Notes: a model not told the origin generated them from the sequence alone. A DNA stretch of 64,000 bases from Candidatus Sericytochromatia bacterium (GCA_018780035.1 JADMKE010000004.1:421393-485392); one strand, 5' to 3'. Shown: positions 17,953-26,680, numbered from the stretch's first letter. A program made the numbers and translations.

Positions 17953-17988
17953 GAAATCATCAGCGAAATTATCAGCGAAATTATCAGG
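17953..17988 (+). repeat. three tandem 12-bp repeats before the propeller gene
   Basis: GAAATCATCAGC, GAAATTATCAGC and GAAATTATCAGG follow each other without spacing and end 16 bases before the start codon at 18005. The copies differ at two positions. The likely ribosome binding site GAGG (17993-17996) lies just after the array. They are in frame with the gene, but no start codon precedes them after the stop at 17927, so they are probably untranslated leader or operator sequence. Confidence 0.75.
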
Positions 17989-18004
17989 GAAAGAGGCAAA
18001 ACCA

Positions 18005-21000
18005 ATGGCCCCACAGGAAGCGTTCCAAGATCCCCTTTTGCAAGAACTGATCCGCCGTGAACTCTTGACCCAAGAGCAGGTGCAAACCGCCGCCGAACTG
18101 ATAGATTCAAACCTCAAAGCAGGTCAACAGGCTTTGGCTGGCACCCGTTACCTCTGGGACCAAAATGCCTATACATTCCAGGCCTATCGCTATCCCGAGG
18201 GGCAAGAAAAGTTTAACTTACAATTGCCTAAACCTGATGGGGCAGATAAGGCCATCAATCTGGCTGATTGGGAGTCTGCGGGCACCCATTTGACTCTGTT
18301 TAACCCTGAGAGTGCCAAAAAAGCCGAAGATATCGCCTGGCAACTCTCGCCGCAATTGGAAGTGATTCACAGTCGGGAAGGGACTTTCTGGAATGGCCCT
18401 TTTTTACAGGACAATAATTTGGCCTTGGGGCACAGTTTTTTCTGGAATGCCTTTCCCAAGCAGAGTATGAATGCGCGTCCGCTCGACTTTTTTATGGGCT
18501 ATCAAGGCGTCTTGGCCGCTTTTGCCGACCGCGGTGCAGGCCAGGTCCATCTGATCAATCTGGAAACCGGGGAATTGCTCAAAACCGTGAGTTTGCGCAA
18601 TCCGGGCTCCAGTAAAACCCTCAATCTCTGTCTGGCTGAAAAAAGCAAACGCCTGTATCTCACCGATAACAGCACCAGTATTACGGTGATTAATCTTGAG
18701 GACTACAGCAGCCATAAAATTTCCCCGGCTGTGGGCCTCTTGGGCAATTGTGTGCTCAGCAAAGACGAAGGCTTTTTGTTTGTTCTGGCCACCAAACCCA
18801 ATCCAGGTCTCAAGGTCATTGATCTCAAAACGGAGCAAATGAGCAAAGATATTGCGATCAAAGGCGATCTCTTCAGTACCAATAGCGATTCTCCCGTTGA
18901 TCTGATGGCCCTTTCTCCCGATGGCGAACAATTGCTGTTTATGACCTATCTCAACGATCCCGATCCCTTTACCCCGATTATCAGCGTGATTGATGTACTT
19001 CGTCAAAAGACCACTCAGCGTTTTTCGATTAAAGACGGTACCCGGCCAGCGGCTCTCAGTTTCTTGGGAATCAACCCCATTGCCGCCAAAAATCAGACCG
19101 TGCTAGAGGTTTTAATTGGGCAGGGAACCGTCAGCGATGAAGCGGTTCGCGATGCCCGTGTGGCTGTGCGCCAGAAAGCCTTGGAAGACTCCCTGCGCCA
19201 ACAAGAGGCCCAGCAAGCTGCGGTGCCGACGATTGATTTGGATCAGCGGGCCTTTGAGGAGGCGCAAAAGAAAGAAGAAGAGCCCGAAGAAGCTCCACAA
19301 GAGGGGGCGCCTCCGCCGTTTAAACCCGAAAAAGCCCCCCAAATGAATATCTCTCCAGCAGCCGATGAATTGATCACCAAAGTCTGTTCCGACACAATTT
19401 TTATGCAGAGCAAGGGCGAAGTCGATTTGCTTGGCGATCCTGAACTGACTGAAAATCTGGTGCGGGTTAAATCCGCCGCTACCCGTGCCCGCAATGAGTT
19501 GGAATGGTATACCGGGGCGATTATCAAACTCAAAAATGTGGTGGGTGATTACCACCTCGATATTGTGATCCTGCGTGAGCAGATGGAAGAGATGTTGCAT
19601 AAATATGAACGCGACAGTTTGGTCAAGGCCGGCCTGAAAACGGTTCCTTCGAATTGCCCCAACTGCTCAAAGCCTTTGTTTGGCAGCTATATTTGTTCTT
19701 ATTGTGGCTACGAGATTGAACGCCCCGAAGAATTGCTCAAACGTGGGATTATCAGTATTGCTTCCGCCCGTCCACTGGATAACCTGACCCAGGGCCATTT
19801 CCTGATGATCGATATGGAGGGCAAACGCATTCTCGAAGTGGATGAAAATAAAAATATTTTCTGGAGCATGGGCAAAGACATGCTGATGGAAGCCTCGATT
19901 GAATTGGCCTTCCCCCGCGACGCGGTGCGCCTGCCGACCCGCAATACCCTGGTCACGGATTACAGCCTCAATCGGATTATGGAAATTACCCCCAGTGGCC
20001 GTTTGTTTTGGGAGTTTAACCAGGGCAAATCTGCTGATCACAAACTCAAAAATCCGGTGCGTGCCACTGCCAATGGCTTGAATCAGGTTTTGATTGTCGA
20101 TCAGGGCAATCACCGTGTAATAGAAGTCGACAAAGACTCAGACATTCGCATGCAATATGGCCAACTGGGTGAGGCGGGTGTCAAATTGGGACTGCTCAAC
20201 ACCCCCAGTGATGTCCAGCGTTTGGCCAATGGCAATCTTTTGATCACCGATACCGGCAACCACCGCATTCTGGAATTGGAAAATATGGAAATTGTTTGGC
20301 AATACGGCAATCCTGAGAACAAGGAGTCAGGGGGCTATGGTGTTGAGCCGGGTTATCTGAGCTACCCTCAATCCGCTCTGCGCCAAGACAATGGCCATAC
20401 CTTGGTGGTCGACGCCGGCAATTTGCGTATTTTGGAGTTGGATGCCGAAGGCCAGATTCTCTGGGAGCATTTTACCCACACTGGGCCCGAGGAGTATCAG
20501 ATGGATTCCCCATTCCGGGCAACCTATTTCTGGAATGGTCTGGTCTCGATTTTGGGTGAGTCTTCGATGATTGAATATGACCCCGGTGAGAAAAAGGTGG
20601 TTTGGGGCTGTTTGATGTCTGACTTTGAACGGGCCAAAGCTGTGCTGCAGGTTGAACAAACCACCAAACGCTTTGTCAAACACGGGGTGCGCAACCCTTA
20701 TATGCGCGTTGCTGATAAAGCGGAAGAAGAGGCCGCGGCCAAAGCCGATGCCGTGCAGGCCTTGATTTCCAAACGGATGTCAAACGTGCGTACCGCAGCC
20801 AGCAACAAGGCGCACGTCTCGCTCTTTGGCAAACCCGAATTGGAACCCTTGAAATTTTACCTGGTGGATCGCACCAAAAACCGCGTGATTCTCACTGACC
20901 GTGAGGGCCGTATGGATTGGCGCTATGGTGAAGGCGAAGGTCAGACCTTGCAAAAACCCAATTCCTGCAATCCAACCGCTGCGGGCACACTTTTGCTGGC

Positions 21001-21694
21001 GGATACTGATCAGCACCGGGTTCTTGAAGTGGATACCAAAACCGGCGAGATCGTCTGGCAATTTGGTGAGACGGGCAAGCCCCGAGACAAACAGGCGGGT
21101 TTAAACCGCCCCCGTGGGGTACAACGCTTGGACAATGGCAATACCCTGATTGCCGATCAGGGCAATACCCGTGTCTTTGAATTGACCCCGGGCGGTGAAA
21201 TTGTCTGGTCGTATGAGGGGGTGGATCGCCTGACGGGGCCCTACCATGCCTCAAAACTTGAAAACGGCAATGTGCTGATCACCGATTGGGCTGCCCACCA
21301 AGTGATCGAAGTCTCTCCCGCCGGTGAAGTGGTCTGGCATTTTGGCGTGCGTAAAATCACGGGCGAAGACGCCACCCATTTGAGTTATCCAGAATCTGCC
21401 AATCGGCTTTCCAATGGCAATACGCTGATTGCCGATACCCGCAACGATCGGGTGATTGAGATCTCGCCAGAAGGAGAAATGGTCTGGGAGTTTTCAGGGC
21501 GCAAAGAGATCAAATACGGATCTCCGGCTTATGCTGAACGTATGGCCAATGGCAATACGTTGGTCGTTCACAGTCACAACCGCCAGATGATTGAAGTCTC
21601 ACCTGAACTCAAGGCTCTCTGGAAACTGATGTTGCCCTTTGATCGCCCTGCGGTGGCCGCCAAACCTGCGGCGACAGAAACCCCTGCTCCATGA
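18005..21694 (+). CDS. giant propeller protein with central zinc ribbon
   Basis: The 1229-residue protein has no signal peptide. After a helical N-terminus, residues about 100-365 form WD/YVTN-type propeller blades (LYLTDNSTSITVINLEDY; LSPDGEQLLFM). Residues 385-450 are Gln/Glu/Pro-rich. Four cysteines at 551, 554, 564 and 567 (CPNC...CSYC) make a zinc ribbon. Two further blocks, about 590-870 and 950-1210, carry NHL/arylsulfotransferase-like blades of the form 'NGNTLIADQGNTRVFEL' and 'GEIVWSYEG'. Three propeller units around a zinc ribbon suggest a large cytoplasmic scaffold, but no catalytic motif is evident. GAGG eight bases upstream supports the ATG. The stop overlaps the next start (ATGA), so the downstream reductase is translationally coupled. 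Confidence 0.85.
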   Translation: MAPQEAFQDPLLQELIRRELLTQEQVQTAAELIDSNLKAGQQALAGTRYLWDQNAYTFQAYRYPEGQEKFNLQLPKPDGADKAINLADWESAGTHLTLFNPESAKKAEDIAWQLSPQLEVIHSREGTFWNGPFLQDNNLALGHSFFWNAFPKQSMNARPLDFFMGYQGVLAAFADRGAGQVHLINLETGELLKTVSLRNPGSSKTLNLCLAEKSKRLYLTDNSTSITVINLEDYSSHKISPAVGLLGNCVLSKDEGFLFVLATKPNPGLKVIDLKTEQMSKDIAIKGDLFSTNSDSPVDLMALSPDGEQLLFMTYLNDPDPFTPIISVIDVLRQKTTQRFSIKDGTRPAALSFLGINPIAAKNQTVLEVLIGQGTVSDEAVRDARVAVRQKALEDSLRQQEAQQAAVPTIDLDQRAFEEAQKKEEEPEEAPQEGAPPPFKPEKAPQMNISPAADELITKVCSDTIFMQSKGEVDLLGDPELTENLVRVKSAATRARNELEWYTGAIIKLKNVVGDYHLDIVILREQMEEMLHKYERDSLVKAGLKTVPSNCPNCSKPLFGSYICSYCGYEIERPEELLKRGIISIASARPLDNLTQGHFLMIDMEGKRILEVDENKNIFWSMGKDMLMEASIELAFPRDAVRLPTRNTLVTDYSLNRIMEITPSGRLFWEFNQGKSADHKLKNPVRATANGLNQVLIVDQGNHRVIEVDKDSDIRMQYGQLGEAGVKLGLLNTPSDVQRLANGNLLITDTGNHRILELENMEIVWQYGNPENKESGGYGVEPGYLSYPQSALRQDNGHTLVVDAGNLRILELDAEGQILWEHFTHTGPEEYQMDSPFRATYFWNGLVSILGESSMIEYDPGEKKVVWGCLMSDFERAKAVLQVEQTTKRFVKHGVRNPYMRVADKAEEEAAAKADAVQALISKRMSNVRTAASNKAHVSLFGKPELEPLKFYLVDRTKNRVILTDREGRMDWRYGEGEGQTLQKPNSCNPTAAGTLLLADTDQHRVLEVDTKTGEIVWQFGETGKPRDKQAGLNRPRGVQRLDNGNTLIADQGNTRVFELTPGGEIVWSYEGVDRLTGPYHASKLENGNVLITDWAAHQVIEVSPAGEVVWHFGVRKITGEDATHLSYPESANRLSNGNTLIADTRNDRVIEISPEGEMVWEFSGRKEIKYGSPAYAERMANGNTLVVHSHNRQMIEVSPELKALWKLMLPFDRPAVAAKPAATETPAP

Positions 21695-22446
21695 TTGCCC
21701 TGGTCACCGGCGGCAGCCGTGGCATTGGTCGTGCGATTGCGGCTTATTTGGCCCGTCAGGGCATGACCACTTGGCTCTGTTCCCAAAACCGTGAGCGTCT
21801 CAATCAGACCTGTCAGGAATTACAGGCCCAGGGTTTGCCTGTCAAAGCCCAGGAATTGGATGTGACCTCGGCCTGGGAGGTCGAAGAGGTCTTTGCCAAA
21901 ATTGTGGCTGAGAGTGGCCGTTTGGATGTGCTCGTCACTGCTGCTGGTGTTTCGGGCTTCAGCGATTTGGAAAGCGACCAAGATATGCAAATCTGGCAGC
22001 GGATCATTTCCACCAATCTCACGGGCACCTATCTTTGCTCGCGGGCCGCTGTTTTGGAAATGCGCAAAACAGGTGGGGGGCGGGTCATTCATATCTCTTC
22101 TGTGCTGGGTTTAAAAGGCATTCGCCATTCTCTGGCCTATTGTGCTGCCAAACATGGGGTGGTGGGACTGACCCGTGCCTTGGCCCAGGATGTGATGCCT
22201 TGGGGAATCACGGTAAATGCTGTCTGTCCAGGTTGGGTGCGCACAGATATGGGGCAGCAGAGTATGGCGGCCATCGCTGAGCATTATGATTTGCCTCCTG
22301 CTGTTTTTGAAGAAGAAGAGCTGCGAGCGGTGCCATTGGGCCGCTGGATTGAGCCCGAAGAAGTGGCTGAAATGGTGGGCTATTTGATCTCTCCCCAGGC
22401 AGCAGCTGTGACAGGGCAGGCCTTTGAGATCTCAGGTGGTCTTTAG
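21691..22446 (+). CDS. FabG-like short-chain dehydrogenase/reductase
   Basis: This 251-residue classical SDR has the cofactor motif 'VTGGSRGIGRAIAAYLARQG', a NAAG equivalent read as VTAAGVSG, the catalytic Ser in 'VIHISSVLG', and Tyr/Lys in 'YCAAKHGVVGLTRALA'. 'WVRTDMG' and the C-terminal 'AAAVTGQAFEISGGL' are standard. Closest relatives are 3-oxoacyl-ACP reductases and acetoacetyl-CoA-type reductases, and substrate cannot be set from sequence alone. Its ATG overlaps the stop of the propeller gene by four bases (ATGA), so the pair is likely expressed together. No fab neighbours are present, which argues against a housekeeping fatty acid role. Confidence 0.92.
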   Translation: MIALVTGGSRGIGRAIAAYLARQGMTTWLCSQNRERLNQTCQELQAQGLPVKAQELDVTSAWEVEEVFAKIVAESGRLDVLVTAAGVSGFSDLESDQDMQIWQRIISTNLTGTYLCSRAAVLEMRKTGGGRVIHISSVLGLKGIRHSLAYCAAKHGVVGLTRALAQDVMPWGITVNAVCPGWVRTDMGQQSMAAIAEHYDLPPAVFEEEELRAVPLGRWIEPEEVAEMVGYLISPQAAAVTGQAFEISGGL

Positions 22447-22560
22447 ATTTAAGCGAAGGTTCGCTCTCTTTTAACCGCTTTTTAATTTCAACCGCGTCAG
22501 ATCACACTTTTCCGGGCGATATAAATAGTATCAAAATTGCGTAGAAGGAATTTAAATCAA

Positions 22561-23079
22561 ATGTCTATTCAAGCTCTTTCCAACCCGTCTGCCATCGTTG
22601 CAACCACCCCTGTTGCCAAACCCCAGACTGAAGCTCCCAAGCCCGCCGCCTCTGAAGCCAAACCCAAATCAGGTCTCGATACCTTTACCAATACCTTGGC
22701 CGGCGCAGCTGTTGCCGCTCAAACCACAGGCCTCGTTGCCGCTGGTGGTGCTGGTGTGATGACCTATCTCAGTTTAAAAGAAGCCCCTGTTTTCCACCGC
22801 GTTTTGCTGTCTGCTTTGAATGCCGGTGGTGGTGGCATGGCCGGTGCCGTCGTCGGTGGCCTCAGTGGCGCTGTGGCCGGTGCGTTTGCCAAGAGTAAAT
22901 CCGAAGGTGCTATGTATGGCGCTGCAACCGGTGCTGTGGCTGGCGCCGCTGCCGTGACTGCTTTAAACCTCAAAATGGGCAAAGGCATGGATGTTAAAAT
23001 GATGGGCGGAGGCGCTCTTTTGGGGGCCGCTCTCGGCGCCGTTGGCGGCTTTGCTGGTTCTCTGGTCAAGAACGATTAA
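22561..23079 (+). CDS. glycine-zipper protein
   Basis: The 172-residue product starts at the ATG at 22561, preceded by AGAAGGAA. Residues 1-45 are Pro/Ala/Lys-rich and probably flexible. The rest alternates hydrophobic segments with dense G-x-x-x-G patterns ('GGGGMAGAVVGGLSGAVAG', 'GAMYGAATGAVAGAAA', 'LLGAALGAVGGFAGSL'), typical of glycine-zipper membrane proteins that pack or oligomerise in bilayers. There is no N-terminal signal peptide, so insertion would use the internal segments. It is monocistronic, closed by a strong terminator. Homologues of this type include colicin-V-like and membrane-associated proteins, but no function is claimed. Confidence 0.75.
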   Translation: MSIQALSNPSAIVATTPVAKPQTEAPKPAASEAKPKSGLDTFTNTLAGAAVAAQTTGLVAAGGAGVMTYLSLKEAPVFHRVLLSALNAGGGGMAGAVVGGLSGAVAGAFAKSKSEGAMYGAATGAVAGAAAVTALNLKMGKGMDVKMMGGGALLGAALGAVGGFAGSLVKND

Positions 23080-23094
23080 TTAGATATCTATTTC

Positions 23095-23127
23095 AAAGGC
23101 CCGTGGAATTTATTTCCACGGGCCTTT
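23095..23127. terminator. bidirectional terminator
   Basis: AAAGGCCCGTGGAA (23095-23108) pairs perfectly with TTCCACGGGCCTTT (23114-23127) around a five-base loop. The A and T ends serve both strands. It separates the glycine-zipper gene from the convergent creD. Confidence 0.85.
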
Positions 23128-23147
23128 GTGCATTGGGGGGATTTTGC

Positions 23148-24536
23148 TTAAGTCCTGCGTTCACCCGATTCGGGCTCCAAAGACAGGCGCCTTGAGAAAA
23201 ACATCACCAGCGCCAAGACCATAAACAGTCCCAGGCTGCCCATCAGCAGAGCATAGTCCTGCTGCTCGATAATCACGTAGATAAAACCATAGAGGGCAGA
23301 CAAAACCCCTCCGGTGACTGCGGTCAAGGGCCAACTCTTTAAAAAACCAGAGGCGTAAGCGCTGATCAAAAGCAAGGTCATACTGGCGGCAGTGGCATAG
23401 GCCTTTTCAAAACCGAGGATTTCCGAAATTGAGAGCAAGAGCGTATAAAAGACGCAAAGGGCAAAACCGACCAGCAGGTATTGCAGCGGATGGACCAAAC
23501 GCCCTGTCAAAATTTCGACAAAGAAGAATGTGAGAAAGGTCAGCCCGATAAAAAACAGGGCGTATTTGACCGAGCGCGTGACTTTCTGATAATGGTTGTG
23601 GGGTTGAATCAGCCAGACACCAAAAGCGGCGTTTTCAAAGCTGTATTGTTTGCCTTGCCAGAGTTGCGGGAAATTGCGGTTCAGATGCAAGACTTTCCAA
23701 TTGGCCTGAAAGGCCTCTGGCGAAATGCTGCGGCTGTCGGGCAAGAAGGCACCGTCAAAACTGGGATCGGGCCAGGGGGCTTTGAGTTTGACTTGGGTTT
23801 CTTGGCCGACGGGGACAAAGAAGAGCTTTTGGGTTCCTTTGAGTTTGAGCTGAATCTGGAAATTGAGTTGTTTCTGTCTTTGTGCGACGCTCAGTCCAAC
23901 AGGGGTATGAATTCCCGACGTATAGAGATGATCTGTGACCGTGCCGGGATCAAAGGCATGGCTTTGGGGACCCCATTGTAATTTAACGGTTTCTTTGATC
24001 CCGCGCAGGTCAGAAATACCCGTTGAAACAAAGGCTTGCTGCCAGAGAATCTGGTCTTCGGCAATGGGCAGATTTTTAAATTGAGCGGCATTAAAATGAC
24101 CTTTGAGCTGTAGATCGGAGGTATATACGGTCAAGGTATAAATGCCCCGGTGCAGCTTTTCCGGCGATAAACTGCCCTGAATATCCAGTTTCTGCGGCAA
24201 AATGTGGAGGTATTCTGTGATGGTGCGAACCTTGCCTTTTTCAAGCGGAATCTCCTTGCGGTAGGGCAGAGTCAGAATCGGGCCTGTCAGGGTTTGGGGA
24301 TCTGCCCATTTGCGATTGACCTCTTCGCTGGCACTTCGCTGCAGCCCTTCTCTTTCACGTACCAGATCTTGAATAAAGGCCACAGGGATCAGCGAAAAAA
24401 GGAAGAGAAACATCATTGAAAAGAGTTTAAATGTCACGGAGGAGCGCATCCGCTGCCAGGATCTGTGCACATCTTGCCAGGTCATCTGGGCTGAAAGTGG
24501 TGCTTCTGGCGGCTGTGATGGGGTTTCGGATTGCAT
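23148..24536 (-). CDS. creD: CreD family inner membrane protein
   Basis: The 462-residue protein matches CreD. A short cytoplasmic N-terminus leads to one membrane helix (LFSMMFLFLFSLIPVAFIQDLV), then the conserved 'VREREGLQRSASEEVNRKW' and a large periplasmic domain up to about residue 320. Four or five closely spaced helices then form the C-terminal bundle (YALFFIGLTFLTFFFVEI onward). CreD is induced by CreBC in E. coli and linked to envelope integrity and beta-lactam or colicin tolerance. No CreBC genes are adjacent, although a two-component pair lies upstream on the same strand. AGGAG nine bases before the ATG at 24536 sets the start. Twin operator-like repeats lie in its promoter. Confidence 0.92.
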   Translation of the reverse strand: MQSETPSQPPEAPLSAQMTWQDVHRSWQRMRSSVTFKLFSMMFLFLFSLIPVAFIQDLVREREGLQRSASEEVNRKWADPQTLTGPILTLPYRKEIPLEKGKVRTITEYLHILPQKLDIQGSLSPEKLHRGIYTLTVYTSDLQLKGHFNAAQFKNLPIAEDQILWQQAFVSTGISDLRGIKETVKLQWGPQSHAFDPGTVTDHLYTSGIHTPVGLSVAQRQKQLNFQIQLKLKGTQKLFFVPVGQETQVKLKAPWPDPSFDGAFLPDSRSISPEAFQANWKVLHLNRNFPQLWQGKQYSFENAAFGVWLIQPHNHYQKVTRSVKYALFFIGLTFLTFFFVEILTGRLVHPLQYLLVGFALCVFYTLLLSISEILGFEKAYATAASMTLLLISAYASGFLKSWPLTAVTGGVLSALYGFIYVIIEQQDYALLMGSLGLFMVLALVMFFSRRLSLEPESGERRT

Positions 24537-24552
24537 TGAACGTCTCCTAAAG

Positions 24553-24610
24553 AACTTTATAATACAAAGTAACTTAAAAGAATAATAAACTACTTTGTGT
24601 TGCAAAGTAA
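24553..24610 (-). promoter_or_regulatory. twin palindromic operators in the creD promoter
   Basis: Read leftward, two copies of TTACTTTG-N5-(A/C)AAAGT begin at 24610 and 24572, 38 bases apart. The distal copy contains the perfect inverted repeat TACTTTG/CAAAGTA (24591-24609). The proximal copy (24553-24572) covers a TATTAT that would serve as the -10 box, with TTATTA 18 bases upstream as -35. The layout fits repression by a dimeric winged-helix regulator. I recall similar ACTTTG/CAAAGT sites near creD in other bacteria, but the regulator is not in this window. Confidence 0.6.
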
Positions 24611-24653
24611 AGGTGTCAAACCAGATTTTAGCAAAACGGGTTCGATCAAGAAC

Positions 24654-25679
24654 TTAAGTGGGGGTGTTTTCGCGTTGGGGTTTTGCTTTGAGTGGCAGGC
24701 AAATGGTAAACGTGGTGCCGGTATTGACCACACTGTTGACTTCAATGCTGCCGCCGTGGGCTTCGATGATGTCTTTGACAATTGAAAGACCGAGGCCTGT
24801 TCCTCCTGTGACGCGGGAGCGGGCCTTGTCGACTCGGAAAAAGCGATCAAAGATCCGATGCAGGTCGATCTTGGGAATGCCAATGCCTGTATCCGTTACT
24901 TCAATGATGGTCTGCTCGCCTTCGATATGGGCGTGTAACGTCACTGTTCCATGGGGGCGGTTACATTTGATCGCGTTATCCACCAGGTTGATCAAGACCT
25001 GCAAAATCCGATCGCGATCAGCCGTCATCATGGGCAGGGTACTGGGGTAATCTGTGACGAGTTCAACATCGTTGACCTTGCTGTGGTGAGACATGGTCGA
25101 TGCAACATCGTCCAAGACCTCAAACAGGTCAAAAGAGGAGACGTGTAACGAAGTCTCTGCTTCGTCGATATTGGCCAAAATAATCAATTCGTTGACCAAA
25201 CGTGTCAACCGATCCGCTTCTCTTTGGATATTGGATAAAAATTTGTCTTTGAGTTTGGGGTTGGCAATGGCTCCCATTTGCAGAGATTCAGCGGCCATTT
25301 TGATTGAGGTCAGCGGTGTTCTCAATTCGTGAGAGACATTGGTGATAAATTCTCGCTCCAGCGATTCCAGGCGTCTGACAGCTGTCAGATCTTGAATTTG
25401 CATCAAAAATCCGCTGTGTTCAGCCAACCGATAGGGATGGGCATTGATGCAGAGCGTTTTGGGCTTGGCTGTCCAGGTTGAAATAAACTCATGTGAAACA
25501 GCTTTGGACTGGCTTATTTCTAACCACAGACCAGGCAGAGGAGAGTCGGACCAAAGTTCGCTCAGATGTTTTCCTTGGAGTTCGTCGCCTGTTTCTAAGA
25601 TCCCATGGACATCGGGATCCACAGACAAAATTTGTCCCTGTAGATCCAGAATGAGAACTCCGCTGTTGACGAGGGCCAC
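24654..25679 (-). CDS. soluble PAS-domain sensor histidine kinase (PhoR/SphS-like)
   Basis: The 341-residue kinase has an N-terminal PAS-like domain (residues 1-100) and then the dimerisation/phosphoacceptor domain with His117 in 'FITNVSHELRTPLTSIK'. The ATPase domain shows the N box (LINLVDNAIKCN), G1 (VTDTGIGIP), F box and G2 (GGTGLGLSIVKDII). No membrane helix is present, so the signal is sensed in the cytoplasm or through partners, as proposed for SphS. The GTG at 25679 lies eight bases after the regulator's stop, with GGGGG upstream. Pairing with the adjacent OmpR-family regulator and the PhoR/SphS likeness suggest phosphate sensing, which is inference. Confidence 0.9.
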   Translation of the reverse strand: MALVNSGVLILDLQGQILSVDPDVHGILETGDELQGKHLSELWSDSPLPGLWLEISQSKAVSHEFISTWTAKPKTLCINAHPYRLAEHSGFLMQIQDLTAVRRLESLEREFITNVSHELRTPLTSIKMAAESLQMGAIANPKLKDKFLSNIQREADRLTRLVNELIILANIDEAETSLHVSSFDLFEVLDDVASTMSHHSKVNDVELVTDYPSTLPMMTADRDRILQVLINLVDNAIKCNRPHGTVTLHAHIEGEQTIIEVTDTGIGIPKIDLHRIFDRFFRVDKARSRVTGGTGLGLSIVKDIIEAHGGSIEVNSVVNTGTTFTICLPLKAKPQRENTPT

Positions 25680-25687
25680 GGCCCCGC

Positions 25688-26380
25688 TTAACCCCCGAGG
25701 CGGTAGCCGAAACCGCGCACGGTCTGCACAAAACGAGGATTGCTGGGATCTGCCTCAATCTTTTCACGCAGCCAACGGATATGTACGTCCACCGTTTTGG
25801 TGTCGCCATAAAAATCCAAGCCCCAGACCTGCTCCAGGAGTTCTTCGCGAGAAAAAACCTTATTGGGGCTGGACATGAGCATTGCCAGAATCTTAAACTC
25901 TTTTGGAGAGAGTTCAACAGCTTTGCCGCGCACGGTGACTTTGTGTTCAGTCAGATTCATTTCTAATTCTTCATAGCGATGGGTCTCTGGCTGAGTACTG
26001 TCGTTCTCGGCACTTTTGCTGCGGCGGAGCAGAGCCCGAATACGGGCGATCAATTCACGCAGGCTGAAGGGTTTGACCAGATAATCATCAGCGCCAACTT
26101 CAAGACCAATCACACGATCAATCTCTTCACCTTTGGCTGTGAGCATAATAATGGGTGTTTCATTGCGTTCACGGCGAAGCATGCGACACACTTCTAAGCC
26201 GCTCAATTCAGGCAGCATCAGATCCAAAACAATCAGATTGGGCTTTTCGAGCTGTACTTTTTGCAGGGCGTCCTGGCCATTGTGAGCACAGACCACTTCA
26301 AACCCTTCTTGTTTCAGAGCGTATTCAATAGATTCAACGATGGACTCTTCATCATCTACTAAAAGAATCTTATCAGCCAT
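25688..26380 (-). CDS. OmpR/PhoB-family response regulator
   Basis: The 230-residue regulator has a receiver domain with acidic pocket Asp9-Asp10 (LLVDDEE), phosphoacceptor Asp53 (IVLDLMLPELSG), conserved Thr in 'PIIMLTAKGEE' and Lys in 'LVKPFS'. The C-terminal winged helix carries 'ELSPKEFKILAMLMSSPNKVFSREEL' and the wing 'FVQTVRGFGYRL'. It sits first in an operon with its kinase. Closest types are PhoB, PhoP and SphR. An 11-bp-phased repeat array typical of this class lies 112-163 bases upstream of the start, which would fit autoregulation. Confidence 0.93.
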   Translation of the reverse strand: MADKILLVDDEESIVESIEYALKQEGFEVVCAHNGQDALQKVQLEKPNLIVLDLMLPELSGLEVCRMLRRERNETPIIMLTAKGEEIDRVIGLEVGADDYLVKPFSLRELIARIRALLRRSKSAENDSTQPETHRYEELEMNLTEHKVTVRGKAVELSPKEFKILAMLMSSPNKVFSREELLEQVWGLDFYGDTKTVDVHIRWLREKIEADPSNPRFVQTVRGFGYRLGG

Positions 26381-26491
26381 GGTCGCTTCGTTTTACCTCT
26401 ACCTGTGATTGATCAACGTTTTGTGTACGATGTTTTTGCGCACCCATTTAATTTAAGCTTTGGGGTCTAAGCTTGGTATTTAAACCGAGCG

Positions 26492-26543
26492 TTTAAGTTC
26501 AAAAGCTTAAATGCTTAACTTGCGTTCAACTTACGTTTAACTT
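26492..26543. promoter_or_regulatory. Pho-box-like array of 11-bp-phased repeats
   Basis: On the plus strand CTTAACTT (26514-26521), TTCAACTT (26525-26532) and TTTAACTT (26536-26543) are spaced by exactly three bases. TTTAAGTT at 26492-26499 is in the same 11-bp phase two units upstream. The cyanobacterial SphR consensus is three copies of PyTTAAPyPy(T/A) separated by three bases, and Bacillus PhoP boxes (TTAACA-like, 11-bp period) are similar. The array is upstream of the response regulator gene, but reads toward trxB on the opposite strand. Confidence 0.6.
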
Positions 26544-26628
26544 CTTATGTTTTATCAAGTATAAGCCATTATTACCTCATCTTAACATGATCTCTTAATC
26601 TGTGCCAGAGTCGCAGACAAAAATGCGC

Positions 26629-26653
26629 AAGAGCCGGATTAACTCCGGCTCTT
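26629..26653 (-). terminator. terminator of trxB
   Basis: AAGAGCCGGA (26629-26638) and TCCGGCTCTT (26644-26653) form a perfect 10-bp stem with a five-base loop. Read leftward the T-run TTTTT begins about five bases after the stem. It ends the trxB transcript ahead of the two-component operon promoter. Confidence 0.75.
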
Positions 26654-26680
26654 ATCGAGAATTTTCAGGATAAACCGATC

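Noticed and set aside
18404..19006. 200-codon minus-strand frame inside the propeller gene
   Set aside because: It is antisense to a clear coding region with no independent signals.
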